Counted from the first letter of the stretch, positions 36,381 through 46,211 are shown. The stretch is 64,000 nt of DNA from Bacteroidota bacterium (GCA_016708785.1 JADJFC010000003.1:372001-436000), one strand, 5' to 3'. The notes: generated by a model not told the origin, from the letters alone. Program-made: numbers and translations.

Positions 36381-37814
36381 ATGACCGGAAAATATTCGCT
36401 TCTTTTTTTCGCACTGCTATTTACAATGGTAAATGTACAGGGTCAACAGACTAGCTGGACCTTGCAGCAATGCCTTCAGCGCGCACTTGATTACAATATA
36501 TCTATCAAGCAATCTGCACTGAGCAATGAAATTAATCAGGTCAATATAGATCAGAGTTCGGCTGCAATGTTTCCAAGTTTGAATGGAAGTGCATCGCAAA
36601 ATTATTACAATGGAAAGTCTATCGATCCGACAACAAATAATTTTACTCTTCAAGAAGTTCAGTCCAGTGCTTTTTCTTTGAGCACTTCAGTATCTATTTT
36701 TGAAGGCTTTCAGCTCCAGAATTCACTCAAACAAAGTAAACTCAATTACCTTTCTTCTAAGAATGATTTGCAGAAAATTAAAGATGATGTTTCTTTGAAT
36801 GTGATAAATTTTTTCCTTCAGATTTTATATAATCAAGAGCTATTGGTAATTACAAGAAGTCAATTGGATGCTTCTAAAGTACAACGCGACAGAACCAAAC
36901 GAATGAATGAATTGGGTTCAATTAGTAAGAGCAGTTATCTTGATCTTGAATCGCAGTATGCTACTGATGAACTTCGACTTATACAAGCCCAGGCACAATA
37001 TGATCAGTCGATATTATCGCTCACGCAACTTCTTGAATTGGATTCAGTACAAAATTTTACCATTTCTGCACCTGAAATTATAGTTCCTGAACCGAATGCT
37101 GAGCAATTCAATACAAACAATATCTATGCGAAAGCACTCACCACTCAGCCAATTATTAAGAGTTCGGAGTACAAGGTTTTAAGTTCGGAAAAATCATTGG
37201 CAATTGCCAAAGGAAGTTATTACCCACGCCTCTTTGCAAGTGGGTCCGTCAATACAAATTATTCTTCTGCCGGGCAAACCATCGTAGGTTATACTCAGGG
37301 AACTCCTTTGTCAACTCTTACCGGATATACTGCTTCCGGTGAAGATGTCTATACCGTCACGCCTAACATATCTCCTATAATACAGGATATACCTTTCAAT
37401 GATCAACTCGACAATAACCTAGGTAAATCAGTTGGTGTAACCTTGCAAGTTCCGATATTCAATGGATTTACAGCAAGAAGCAATGTAAAAAGAGCGCAAT
37501 TGAATTATCAGATCACTCAGTTGAATCACGAAGCAAATAAAAAAGCGTTGTTCAAAAGTGTTCAGCAAGCGGTGATAGATGCGACTTCTTCTTATAAAAA
37601 ATATGTGGCCGGACAAAGAAGTGTTGAAGCATTAGACGAATCATTCAAGTTCAATGAGAGAAGTCTTGAACTAGGAGGGATCTCCACATTTGATTATTTG
37701 CTATCTAAGAATAATTATGCAAAAGCTCAGGCAGATTTTTTGCAAGCAAAATATGATTACATCTTTCGTGTGAAAATTATTGATTTTTACGAAGGAAAAC
37801 CCCTGACTTTTTAA
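36381..37814 (+). CDS. TolC family outer-membrane efflux protein
   Basis: A 477-residue protein with a signal peptide (SLLFFALLFTMVNVQGQ). The mature part begins TSWTLQQCLQRALDYNISI and has two long coiled-coil halves with internal similarity: SKSSYLDLESQYATDELRL in the first and STFDYLLSKNNYAKAQADFL in the second, the usual paired motifs of TolC proteins. Bacteroidota-type barrel strands lie between them. It would form the outer-membrane channel of a tripartite exporter. It is followed 10 bp later by a membrane-fusion protein, so the two probably work together; no pump is adjacent. Confidence 0.92.
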   Translation: MTGKYSLLFFALLFTMVNVQGQQTSWTLQQCLQRALDYNISIKQSALSNEINQVNIDQSSAAMFPSLNGSASQNYYNGKSIDPTTNNFTLQEVQSSAFSLSTSVSIFEGFQLQNSLKQSKLNYLSSKNDLQKIKDDVSLNVINFFLQILYNQELLVITRSQLDASKVQRDRTKRMNELGSISKSSYLDLESQYATDELRLIQAQAQYDQSILSLTQLLELDSVQNFTISAPEIIVPEPNAEQFNTNNIYAKALTTQPIIKSSEYKVLSSEKSLAIAKGSYYPRLFASGSVNTNYSSAGQTIVGYTQGTPLSTLTGYTASGEDVYTVTPNISPIIQDIPFNDQLDNNLGKSVGVTLQVPIFNGFTARSNVKRAQLNYQITQLNHEANKKALFKSVQQAVIDATSSYKKYVAGQRSVEALDESFKFNERSLELGGISTFDYLLSKNNYAKAQADFLQAKYDYIFRVKIIDFYEGKPLTF

Positions 37815-37824
37815 TAGATTGTAT

Positions 37825-39222
37825 ATGCAGAAAAAGAAAAAAAGTAATTTGTTGAAATGGTTGATCATTACTGTGGTCGTCCTGATAATTTTTGCTGTCA
37901 TAGGTAAAAAAGCCGGCTGGATAGGTGGAGCCGAAAAGAAACAAGTTGCGACTGAAAAAGTAACCAAGCGCGATATCATTGAAGTGGTATCTGCCAGCGG
38001 AAAAATTCAGCCGGAAGTTGAAGTAAAGATCTCTCCCGATGTTTCAGGTGAAATTGTTGAGCTCAATGTAAAAGAAGGCGACCGCGTTAAGAAAGGACAA
38101 TTGCTTGCAAAGATCCTTCCTGATATTTATCAATCGTATCTTGATCGTGCTAATGCAGCTCTGAATTCTTCAAAAGCAAATTTAGAAAATGCAAGATCAC
38201 GGAAATTGCAGGCTGAATCTCAATTGGAGAGATCACGACTTACCTATGAAAGAAATCAAAAATTGTATAATGAGAAATTGATTTCATCGTCCGATTGGGA
38301 AACAGTAAAGTCAGCATACGAAGTTGCAAAAGCGGAAGTAGATGCAGCAAGTCAGAATGTTTCAGCATCAGATTTTGGAGTGAGAAGTTCTGAAGCTACT
38401 GTGAAAGAGTCGCAAGATAATTTACGCAAGACAACAATTTTTGCTCCCGTCGATGGAACGATTTCGAAACTAGGAGTTGAAAAAGGGGAAAGAGTAGTAG
38501 GTACATCGCAAATGGCCGGTACAGAAATGTTCGTCCTGGCTGACTTGAATGAAATGGAAGTAAATGTCGATGTAAATGAAAATGATATTGTAAGAGTTCA
38601 CGTTGGCGATACAGCTATCATTGAAGTGGATGCTTACATCGGAAAAAAATTCAAAGGTGTTGTAACAGAAGTTGCGAATTCTGCTAATGTAAGTGGATTG
38701 AGTGTTGATCAGGTTACGAATTTTACTGTTAAAGTAAGAGTACTGAGAGAGTCGTATCTTGATATTATCGACAAAGATCATCCGGAAAGAAATGTGTTTA
38801 ATCCCGGAATGTCTGCAACAGTTGACATCAGAACGAAACGTGTTTCAAATGTGCTTTCAGTTCCAATCCAATCAGTAACTACTCGCGATACTACCGGTAA
38901 TATGGGTTCCGGTAAAGGAAAACTTGATTCCGGCGAAATGTCTGATCAAACTGATATTGAAGTGAAGGATACTAAAGAGAAAGCCGGTGAAGTTGAGAAG
39001 AAGGAAGTAGAATGTGTATTTGTCGTTGAGGATGGAAAAGTGAAGTTGGTGCCTGTTGAAATTGGAATTCAGGATAACAATCATATCGAGATAAAGAGTG
39101 GTTTAAAAGAAGGACAAGTAATTGTTTCTGCTCCTTATAGCATGATCGCAAAGACGTTGAAGAATGAAGATCTTGTGGAGATCGTTGATAAGGATAAACT
39201 TTATTCTGCAGAGAAAAAATAA
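37825..39222 (+). CDS. Periplasmic adaptor of an efflux/ABC exporter (MacA/HlyD family)
   Basis: A 465-residue protein. It has a lysine-rich N-terminus, one helix (about residues 11-28), a first lipoyl half VSGEIVELNVKEGDRVKKGQ, a coiled-coil hairpin (about 95-195), the second lipoyl half IFAPVDGTISKLGVEKGERV and a beta-barrel domain. Near residues 355-400 there is a highly charged, low-complexity stretch (GSGKGKLDSGEMSDQTD and on) not usual for the family. The ATG at 37825 is preferred over a TTG at 37819. It normally bridges TolC to a MacB-type or RND pump. Here the next gene is tsaB, so the pump must be encoded elsewhere. Confidence 0.9.
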   Translation: MQKKKKSNLLKWLIITVVVLIIFAVIGKKAGWIGGAEKKQVATEKVTKRDIIEVVSASGKIQPEVEVKISPDVSGEIVELNVKEGDRVKKGQLLAKILPDIYQSYLDRANAALNSSKANLENARSRKLQAESQLERSRLTYERNQKLYNEKLISSSDWETVKSAYEVAKAEVDAASQNVSASDFGVRSSEATVKESQDNLRKTTIFAPVDGTISKLGVEKGERVVGTSQMAGTEMFVLADLNEMEVNVDVNENDIVRVHVGDTAIIEVDAYIGKKFKGVVTEVANSANVSGLSVDQVTNFTVKVRVLRESYLDIIDKDHPERNVFNPGMSATVDIRTKRVSNVLSVPIQSVTTRDTTGNMGSGKGKLDSGEMSDQTDIEVKDTKEKAGEVEKKEVECVFVVEDGKVKLVPVEIGIQDNNHIEIKSGLKEGQVIVSAPYSMIAKTLKNEDLVEIVDKDKLYSAEKK

Positions 39223-39227
39223 ATCAC

Positions 39228-39908
39228 ATGCCACTTATCTTATCATTAGAAACAGCAACGACCAATTGCTCTGTTGCATTGGCTTCTGATGGCAAAGTAG
39301 TGGCTTCGCGAAGTATCAACAGCGGCTATTCTCACTCCGAAAAAATTAATGTTTTTATTGAGGAAGTCATTGCTCAAGCAGGCGTGACTTTGAAAGATCT
39401 TCAAGCTGTTGCAGTAAGTAGCGGCCCTGGTTCTTATACAGGTCTTCGCATCGGTATAAGCACAGCAAAAGGTTTGTGCTACGCTCTTGACATTCCATTG
39501 ATTGCTATCAATACACTCGATGCAATGGCTCAAGGCTTCAACGCCAGGAAAGATGAATTGATTGTACCAATGATTGATGCAAGAAGAATGGAAGTTTACA
39601 GTGCAGTATATGACTCCGAGAAAAAAAGAGTTAGTGAAATTGAGGCTATCGTCGTCGACAATCAATACTATTCAAATTTCAGAAGCGAAAAAAAATTAGT
39701 GCTTGCCGGTGATGGTGCGGATAAATGTCAGGTACTATTTCAAAACGAATCTTCAATAAAGATACAAACATCTTTTGTCCCACAGGCGGAATTCATGGCT
39801 GAATTAGCCGAACAAAAATTCCAGAATTCTGATTTCGAAAATGTGGCTTTGTTTGAACCGTTTTATTTGAAAGATTTTGTGGCGGGACCGAAGCGAACTA
39901 ATAGCTAA
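39228..39908 (+). CDS. tsaB: tRNA threonylcarbamoyladenosine biosynthesis protein TsaB
   Basis: A 226-residue ASKHA-fold protein. It opens ILSLETATTNCSVALA and contains SSGPGSYTGLRIGISTAKGL, the signature of TsaB. PMIDARRMEVYSAVYD follows. TsaB partners with TsaD and TsaE to transfer threonylcarbamoyl to A37 of ANN-decoding tRNAs. It lies 5 bp after the adaptor gene, so it is probably cotranscribed with it although functionally unrelated. A 78-bp palindrome follows its stop. Confidence 0.94.
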   Translation: MPLILSLETATTNCSVALASDGKVVASRSINSGYSHSEKINVFIEEVIAQAGVTLKDLQAVAVSSGPGSYTGLRIGISTAKGLCYALDIPLIAINTLDAMAQGFNARKDELIVPMIDARRMEVYSAVYDSEKKRVSEIEAIVVDNQYYSNFRSEKKLVLAGDGADKCQVLFQNESSIKIQTSFVPQAEFMAELAEQKFQNSDFENVALFEPFYLKDFVAGPKRTNS

Positions 39909-39920
39909 TAGAGAACCGTA

Positions 39921-39998
39921 TTCCATTTTGCAAATACTCCTGAAGCTGGGCGGAATTTTAAAATTCCACCCAGCTTCAGGAGTATTTGCAAAATGGAA
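39921..39998. repeat. 78-bp near-perfect palindrome after tsaB
   Basis: Two 39-bp arms (39921-39959 and 39960-39998) are reverse complements with a single mismatch (C at 39951 versus A at 39968) and no spacer. As RNA it would make a hairpin of about 38 bp. As DNA it could extrude a cruciform. It starts 13 bp after the tsaB stop and may end transcription from both sides. The rest of 39999-40190 has no convincing gene. Confidence 0.93.
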
Positions 39999-40080
39999 AA
40001 TTTAAGGCTTTGTAAAAAAACACTTCAAATTTATTCTGCAATTTCATTTCGGTTTCTTTCACTATTTTCCCAACTCCCCG

Positions 40081-40145
40081 GCAGAATGTCGCTTGATGCG
40101 ATACTAACTGCAAAGTGTGTACCTGATTTCCGCTCAACATTCTGC
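40081..40145. repeat. 65-bp element with short terminal inverted repeats, copy 1
   Basis: This segment begins GCAGAATGTCGC and ends CAACATTCTGC, so its ends are short inverted repeats (GCAGAATGT/ACATTCTGC). A second copy at 41404-41468 is identical at 57 of 65 positions by eye and in the same orientation. Weaker similarity continues for about 40 bp beyond both copies, to GTTTTGTTTGA. The two copies flank the secreted-protein gene at 40352-41317. This resembles a tiny MITE-like element or the trace of a segmental duplication. Confidence 0.85.
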
Positions 40146-40190
40146 CTATCAAATTGCAGTTTGCAAATTTTAATCGTTTTGTTTGATTGA

Positions 40191-40355
40191 GAAGTGAATT
40201 TGCTTTACATTTATGTTAATACAGAATATTCCGTCGATTGGGGTTTTAGCTTAGATAATAAAAATTTTACAATACGAATCGATAATTTTAAATGTGGTTT
40301 ATATTTAGTATCTGATAATGAAGGTAATGTTGCTAAATTAATAGTTGCAAGATGA
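40191..40355 (+). pseudogene. Remnant of a T9SS sorting domain
   Basis: A 54-residue open frame with no good start codon reads as the end of a T9SS type A sorting domain: the strand FTIRIDNFKCGLYLVSDN and the final VAKLIVAR are typical. The upstream part of the gene is missing, replaced by the 65-bp element region, and a stop lies just before at 40188-40190. Its own stop overlaps the start of the next T9SS gene by 4 bp (ATGA). It looks like the 3' scrap of a secreted-protein gene left by recombination or insertion. Confidence 0.6.
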
Positions 40356-41317
40356 ATAAAATATTTTTAGTCTTTGCTTTAATACTTTCAATAGTTGAAA
40401 GTAAATCTCAGAATCTTGTTCCTAACCAGGATTTTGAAGATACTATTGCGTGTCCTAATGGAGCAGCTTGTATTTACTGTTGTAGTAATTGGGGAAGTTG
40501 TCATGGGTCACCTGATTATTTCAATATATGCGCACCAAGTTGTTTGCCGCCTCAAACATGCGCTGGGATTCCCAACAACTGGGCGGGGACGCAAAACGCC
40601 TTCTCAGGAGGAGCATATGCCGGAATTATTTTATCATCATTTTCAGGATATAATAGAGAAATAATTATTGCAGAGCTAATTGATACATTAGAAATTGGCA
40701 AGAAATATTTTTTCTCATGTTATATTGCTCGAGCTTATGAAAACGCAACTCATGGGGCATCAAATAATTTCGGTTTCAGGTTTTCAACTGTAGAATTTGA
40801 TGCGTTTAACGAAGTGCCAATTGATAATTTTTCACATTATCGAGATACTGCAATAATAACCGATACAACTAGTTGGACACTTATCGAAGGAAGTTTTACT
40901 GCTGATTCGTTATATAGGTTTCTTATGTTAGGGAATTTTTACGATGATAATAACACTGATACGATAGATATGAGGCCCACAACCGCTCCATGGAATCATG
41001 CATATTATTATATAGATCAGGTTTGCGTTACTCCTGATTCCGGCAATTGTAGTCAGATTAATTCTACTGATTTAAACAAAGGTGACAAGGGATTTTTTGT
41101 TTTTCCAAATCCATTTAATGTTGGAATTAATATTCAATCCTCGTTTAACGAAGAACGCGAATTTTCTGTTTATGATTTAGCAGGAAGAAAAATCGACTCA
41201 AAAAAAAATTTTGAACAACGAATTTTAAATTTAGAAAACCTTGAGCCTGGAATTTATTTGTATGTTGTTAAAGATAAAAGTGAAATAGTAAAGAGTGGGA
41301 AGCTTGTGAAGCAATAA
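40352..41317 (+). CDS. Secreted Cys-rich protein with T9SS sorting domain
   Basis: A 321-residue protein with a signal peptide (FLVFALILSIVESKSQ). The mature start NLVPNQDFEDTIACPNG is common in Bacteroidota surface proteins with a carbohydrate-binding-like N-terminal domain (about 20-235). This domain has ten or so Cys, eight of them between residues 34 and 70 (ACIYCCSNWGSCHGS, then CAPSCLPPQTC). AYYYIDQVCV closes the domain. The C-terminus has FVFPNPFNVGINIQSS and LEPGIYLYVV, a T9SS type A signal. It is flanked by two copies of a 65-bp repeat and preceded by a sorting-domain remnant, which suggests a rearranged spot. The ligand is unknown. Confidence 0.85.
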   Translation: MNKIFLVFALILSIVESKSQNLVPNQDFEDTIACPNGAACIYCCSNWGSCHGSPDYFNICAPSCLPPQTCAGIPNNWAGTQNAFSGGAYAGIILSSFSGYNREIIIAELIDTLEIGKKYFFSCYIARAYENATHGASNNFGFRFSTVEFDAFNEVPIDNFSHYRDTAIITDTTSWTLIEGSFTADSLYRFLMLGNFYDDNNTDTIDMRPTTAPWNHAYYYIDQVCVTPDSGNCSQINSTDLNKGDKGFFVFPNPFNVGINIQSSFNEEREFSVYDLAGRKIDSKKNFEQRILNLENLEPGIYLYVVKDKSEIVKSGKLVKQ

Positions 41318-41403
41318 CCACTTGGAAGTATTGTATAAGTGAAAGATTTTATCTAATGTCTGATGTTAAAAGTATAGCTTCTTAAAAAAATGTATATACC
41401 CCT

Positions 41404-41468
41404 GCAGAATGTCGCTTGATTTGTTACTAACTCGAAAGTGTGTCCCTAATTTCCGCACAACATTCTGC
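41404..41468. repeat. 65-bp element with short terminal inverted repeats, copy 2
   Basis: Same element as 40081-40145, in the same orientation and about 88% identical by eye, downstream of the T9SS gene. The gap 41318-41550 otherwise shows no gene. The region after the element (to about 41509) still resembles the matching region after copy 1. Confidence 0.85.
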
Positions 41469-41550
41469 CTAGCGTCTTGCATTTTGCAATTTTCAAGAGT
41501 TTTGTTTGATACAGAAATAAATTTAATTAAATCTATAATTCTGTTGAATA

Positions 41551-42411
41551 TTAAGGTTTATAAACCATCCGAAACCCATTCGAAATCCCCTGATGCCCAA
41601 TCGTCGCATGATCTTCTTCCGGTAAATAATCAAAATGAACAGTCATCGATTTACTCTTGGAGAGTTTTAGTTTTTCAGCTAAAAGATTTGCGTCAACTTC
41701 CATTACATGTGGCGCTGTACATGGTGCTAATCCTTCTTTACCGACGCCAATATAGATTTCCGTTTTCTGTGCGAAATTTTCTGTTAGGATTTCAGATTGC
41801 TGTTTTAATATTGAGCCATCGTCCCACCAAAGGCTGGGACTTACAATGATGTATTTATTAAAAAGGTATGGCTTTTTTAACAAGATCTCTGTAGCTAAAA
41901 GTCCGCCCAACGATTGACCTATAATTGTTTTCTCCGAATTTGTCTGATACTTTTTTGCTATGAAAGGTTGCAGTTCATTTTCAATGAATGAAATGAATTT
42001 GTCAGAGTGTCCTGTCGTCGGATAATTCTTTTTGTCTTCAGCGATTGTCGTTGGAAATGTAAAATCGCGCCTTCTGTCAACAGTAGCAATACCAACTACA
42101 ATTGATTTTGGTATTCGATTTACCCATGAAAAAGTATTGAATTGAACAAGTCCAACAACATGAATAAAATCTTCATCTGCCGAACCATCCAGTAAATAGA
42201 TCACCGGATATTTAGTCGTATCATTCCCATTATATCCTTCCGGCAAATAAATATTCAATGTCCTGTTCTCACCTAAGATCGTCGATTGATATTCTTCAAT
42301 AACGCCCAAAATAAATGGTTTTCTTTCATCCGGCTGACGGACCACTTCCCGCTGAGCAAAAGTATTTCCTGCCGAAATTGCTAAAAAGAAAATTATTATA
42401 TTTAACTTCAT
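41551..42411 (-). CDS. Secreted alpha/beta-hydrolase esterase
   Basis: A 286-residue protein with a signal peptide (LNIIIFFLAISAGNTFAQ). It has the esterase (Esterase_D-like) fold: NIYLPEGYNGNDTTKYPVIY, LLDGSADED, the nucleophile elbow GQSLGG, SPSLWWDD and a late His in EEDHATIGHQG. Relatives include siderophore (BesA/IroE-like) and acyl-ester hydrolases. It is predicted to be periplasmic or surface-located. A long (CACTT)n microsatellite lies about 40 bp before its start on the transcribed side, where the -33 box would fall, so expression could depend on repeat length. The substrate is unknown. Confidence 0.87.
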   Translation of the reverse strand: MKLNIIIFFLAISAGNTFAQREVVRQPDERKPFILGVIEEYQSTILGENRTLNIYLPEGYNGNDTTKYPVIYLLDGSADEDFIHVVGLVQFNTFSWVNRIPKSIVVGIATVDRRRDFTFPTTIAEDKKNYPTTGHSDKFISFIENELQPFIAKKYQTNSEKTIIGQSLGGLLATEILLKKPYLFNKYIIVSPSLWWDDGSILKQQSEILTENFAQKTEIYIGVGKEGLAPCTAPHVMEVDANLLAEKLKLSKSKSMTVHFDYLPEEDHATIGHQGISNGFRMVYKP

Positions 42412-42450
42412 TAACTTACATTTTAATTTTTAGCTCCGAAATTTTCATTT

Positions 42451-42615
42451 CACTTCACTTCACTTCACTTCACTTCACTTCACTTCACTTCACTTCACTT
42501 CACTTCACTTCACTTTACTTCACTTCACTTCACTTCACTTCACTTTTCCTTCACTTCACTTCACTTCACTTCACTTCACTCCACTTCACTTCACTCCACT
42601 TCACTTCACTTCATT
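42451..42615. repeat. (CACTT)n pentanucleotide microsatellite
   Basis: A run of about 33 CACTT units with a few interruptions. The first 13 units (42451-42515) are perfect; variants such as TACTT and an indel at 42546-42551 follow, then CCACTT-type units. It sits between pyc and the esterase gene, both on the minus strand. It reads as a Ser-Leu-His-Phe-Thr open frame on the + strand, which I do not regard as a gene. Pentamer tracts change length by slipped-strand replication. Confidence 0.97.
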
Positions 42616-42620
42616 CCCCT

Positions 42621-45600
42621 TCATTCCTTCTCCAAAACCAAGTCCTCATTCTCCACCATCGTCGCCTCATTCAAATGTAATTTCTTAACCTTGATATCGG
42701 CCGAAGCAGTAATCGTCGTCTCCATTTTCATCGCCTCAATAGTAAACAATGGCGCATTCTTTTTTACCATGTCACCTTCTTTCACAAAGATCTTTGTCAA
42801 TCTTCCCTGTAATGGCGAACCAATCTGATTGTCACCTTTTGCTTTTGTGTGTGAGATCTTTTCTACTTTGGCTTTCAGATCTTTTACTTCTATCGAACGC
42901 GTTTGTCCATTTAATCTGAAGAACACGGTTCTGTTTCCGTTTTCATCGGCGTGATCTGAAATATAAAGCAAACGTATCAATAGCGTTTTCCCTGTACCAA
43001 TATTCACCAGAATCTCTTCATTACTCTTCATTCCATAAAAGAAAGCTGTAGTTGGGAGTGCAGTTACATCGCCATATTGCTTATTGAAATTATAGTACTC
43101 TTCGAAAACTTTCGGATAGAATTTCCAGGAAAGGAAATCAAGAAAGCTCTGATAGTTGTCAAACTTTTTCTGGAACTCTTCAAATTCGATTTCGAAATCG
43201 ATCGGTTTTAGATGCGCATTGGGCAGATCAGTATATGGAACCTGGTCTCGTAATATTATTTTCTGAAGCTCTTTCGGCCAGCCACCAAATGGTTGACCAA
43301 GATCTCCTTTGAACATACTCTTCACAGATTCCGGGAAAAGACAAATTTTCTTTCTTGAAAATATCTTCTTTCGTAAACTTATTGTTGACCATGAACATAG
43401 CCATATCTCCCACAACTTTTGATGATGGTGTAACTTTTACAATGTCACCAAACATTTCATTCACATCTTCATAGGCTTTCTTGATCTCATCCATTCGCTC
43501 AGCAAGTCCTAAGGAGATTGCTTGCGGTTTCAAATTTGAGTATTGTCCGCCCGGAATTTCGTGTTTGTACACTTCTGCTGTTCCGGCCATTAATCCCGAT
43601 TCAAACGGATAATAATAGTCACGAACCGTTTCCCAGTAATTCGAGAATTCATTCAGAGAATTTACATCGGTCTTTGTTTCGTATGGAGTATTGCGAAGTG
43701 ATTCAACAAAAACATTGAAATTCGGTTGACTTGTCAGACCTGACAATGAACTTAATGCAACGTCTACAACATCAACTCCAGCTTCTATTGCCTTCAGATA
43801 AGAAGCATTTTGTATTGAAGAAGTATCGTGAGTATGAAGGTGAATAGGAATATCAATTGACTTCTTCAGCTCTTTAACAAGAATTTCTGCGGCATATGGT
43901 TTAAGTAATCCTGCCATGTCTTTTATTGCAAGTATATGCGCGCCGCTATCCTCCAGACGTTTTGCCATGTCGACATAATATTGCAAAGAATATTTCTGTC
44001 GCTTCGAATCCATGATATCGCCTGTATAACAAATACATGCTTCTGCAATTCCTGAAGTGCGTTCGCGGACGGCATTGATAGAATTCGTCATGCTGTCGAT
44101 CCAATTCAATGAATCGAAGATCCTAAAGACATCGACTCCACTGTCCCAGCTTTTCTCTATGAACTTTGCAACGAGATTATCAGGATATGAAGTATAGCCT
44201 ACAGCATTCGATCCGCGGATCAGCATCTGAAGCATGATGTTCGGTATTGCAGAACGTATTGCTTCCAATCTTTTCCAAGGACATTCATGCAAGAAGCGTA
44301 ATGCTACATCAAAGGTTGCACCGCCCCAGACTTCCATCGAAAATAGTTCCGGATGACGATGAGCAAAGCTCTCGGCAACTTTCAGTATGTCTTGTGTACG
44401 AACACTTGTTGCCAAAAGCGATTGATGAGCATCACGTAATGTTGTATCTGTGAACATCACCTGCTTTTGGTCTTTCAACCATTTTGCAAATTTTTCCGGA
44501 CCAAGATCATCGAGCATTTGTTTTGTTCCCGGAATTATTTTTTCATTACGATTGAATTCCGGAACTTTTGGAGTATGAAAAACTTTTGAACGATCGACCT
44601 TTACTACATCAGGATTTCCGTTTACCATTACGTCGGCCATGTAACGTAGAATTTTCGTTCCACGATCCTGACGCACTTCAAATTGAAATAGTGTTGGATA
44701 TTTCTCTATGAAACGAACGGTAATTTGTCCCATTTCAAATTCCGGGTGATTCAAAACATTTTCAAGAAAAAGAATATTTGTCTTCACACCACGGATTCTG
44801 AATTCTCTCAATGCACGAAGCATTCTTCGGCGCGCACCTTTCAACGTTCTTCCTTTTGCAGTGATCTTCACCAGCATTGAATCGAAGAATGGTGAAACCT
44901 TTACCCCTTGATAGGAGCTTCCTTCATCCAAACGAATTCCATATCCTCCTGCATGTCGATATGCTATAATGGTTCCATAATCCGGTTTGAAATCATTCTG
45001 CGGATCCTCAGTTGTGATCCGACATTGAATTGCAACTCCTGTAAATGTTAGATTTGCTTGTAGTGGGATTTCAATTGGTTTTTCATGAAGTTTATTTCCT
45101 TCTGCAATCAGGATCTGACTTCTTACGATATCAATTCCTGTGATCTCTTCCGTTACGGTATGCTCTACCTGAATACGAGGATTAACTTCAATGAAGAAAA
45201 TGTTTTCGTCTTTGTCAACCAGAAACTCTACTGTTCCTGCATTGTTATAATGAACAGTCCTTGCAATGTTAAGTGCGTAAGTGTAAAGTTTGTCTTTTGC
45301 TTCCTGCGACAGCGATGGAGCAGGGGCAATCTCCACAACTTTCTGGAATCGTCGCTGTACACTGCAATCACGTTCGAAAAGATGAACGATGTTTCCAAAA
45401 TTATCGCCCAATATTTGAACTTCAATATGTTTGGGATCGTCAACATATTTTTCTATGAAAATGGTATCATCGCCAAAAGCGTTTCCTGCTTCACGTTGTG
45501 CTTCGGCAAACGATTTTTTTAGTTCATCTTCATCATGAATGACACGCATTCCTCTGCCACCACCACCTGCACTTGCTTTTAGAATGACAGGTAGTCCAAT

Positions 45601-46059
45601 GCGCTGTGCTTCTTGCAAAGCGATCTCCGGCGAGGTAAGTTTGATCTTGTTGTCTTCAATCACAGGAACGTTACAAGAGCGCGCGACAAGTTTCGATTTT
45701 ACTTTATCGCCCAATTGTTCCATTACTTCCGGAGTAGGTCCAACGAAAATAATCCCTTCTTCACGACATCGTGTTGCAAAGCGGACGTTCTCTGATAAGA
45801 AGCCATAGCCCGGATGAATCGCTTGAACTTTATTTATTTTTGCAACGCGAATGATCTCTTCTATATCCAGATAAGGTTTTAATGGATCATTGTCGTTTCC
45901 GATCTGATAGGCTTCATCTGCTTTAAAACGGTGCAATGAATATCGGTCTTCATACGTAAAAACAGCTACTGTGCGAATACCTAATTCGGCTGCTGCACGA
46001 AGAACGCGAATTGCGATCTCGCCACGATTGGCGACAAGAATTTTGCGGATTTTTTCCAT
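42621..46059 (-). CDS. pyc: Pyruvate carboxylase, one frameshift
   Basis: Two overlapping frames give a complete enzyme of about 1145 residues. The biotin carboxylase domain begins ILVANRGEIAIRVLRAA and has the ATP loop KASAGGGGRGMRV. The carboxyltransferase domain begins FTDTTLRDAHQSLLATSVRT. The C-terminal biotinyl domain has TIEAMKMETTITA with the biotin-bearing Lys. The frames meet in the CCGGG at 43331-43335: with one base fewer the protein reads ENLSFPESVKSMF and the length becomes 1146 codons. The enzyme makes oxaloacetate from pyruvate and bicarbonate. A -7-like TATCTTTC precedes the start. I treat the break as sequence error. Confidence 0.95.
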
Positions 46060-46211
46060 AATTGAAAGATAGGGTTTATTATACCTTATTCTTCAATACG
46101 ATTTTGGACATTTAGTGTTACCGAATAGCTACAATTTACCTATATAAATATCAACAAGTCTTACAAAAAGTGTGAATAATGCAACTGAATAAATTCAAAA
46201 GTGGGCCAACT

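Noticed and set aside
39246..39665. Minus-strand 139-residue open frame inside tsaB
   Set aside because: Complete TsaB motifs lie on the + strand; the antisense frame shows no family features.
39993..40190. + strand 65-residue open frame after the palindrome
   Set aside because: It consists of repeat sequence (right palindrome arm plus the 65-bp element) with no protein-like pattern.
41409..41849. + strand open frame after the T9SS gene
   Set aside because: It combines the 65-bp repeat with antisense of the esterase, which has a full set of hydrolase motifs on the minus strand.
42315..42680. Long + strand open frame encoding Ser-Leu-His-Phe-Thr repeats
   Set aside because: It is only the translation of the CACTT microsatellite plus antisense of flanking genes; it has no start context or family features.
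43228..43415. Pyruvate carboxylase as separate subunits
   Set aside because: The frames overlap by chance around one extra base; the joined sequence continues the carboxyltransferase C-terminus without a gap.
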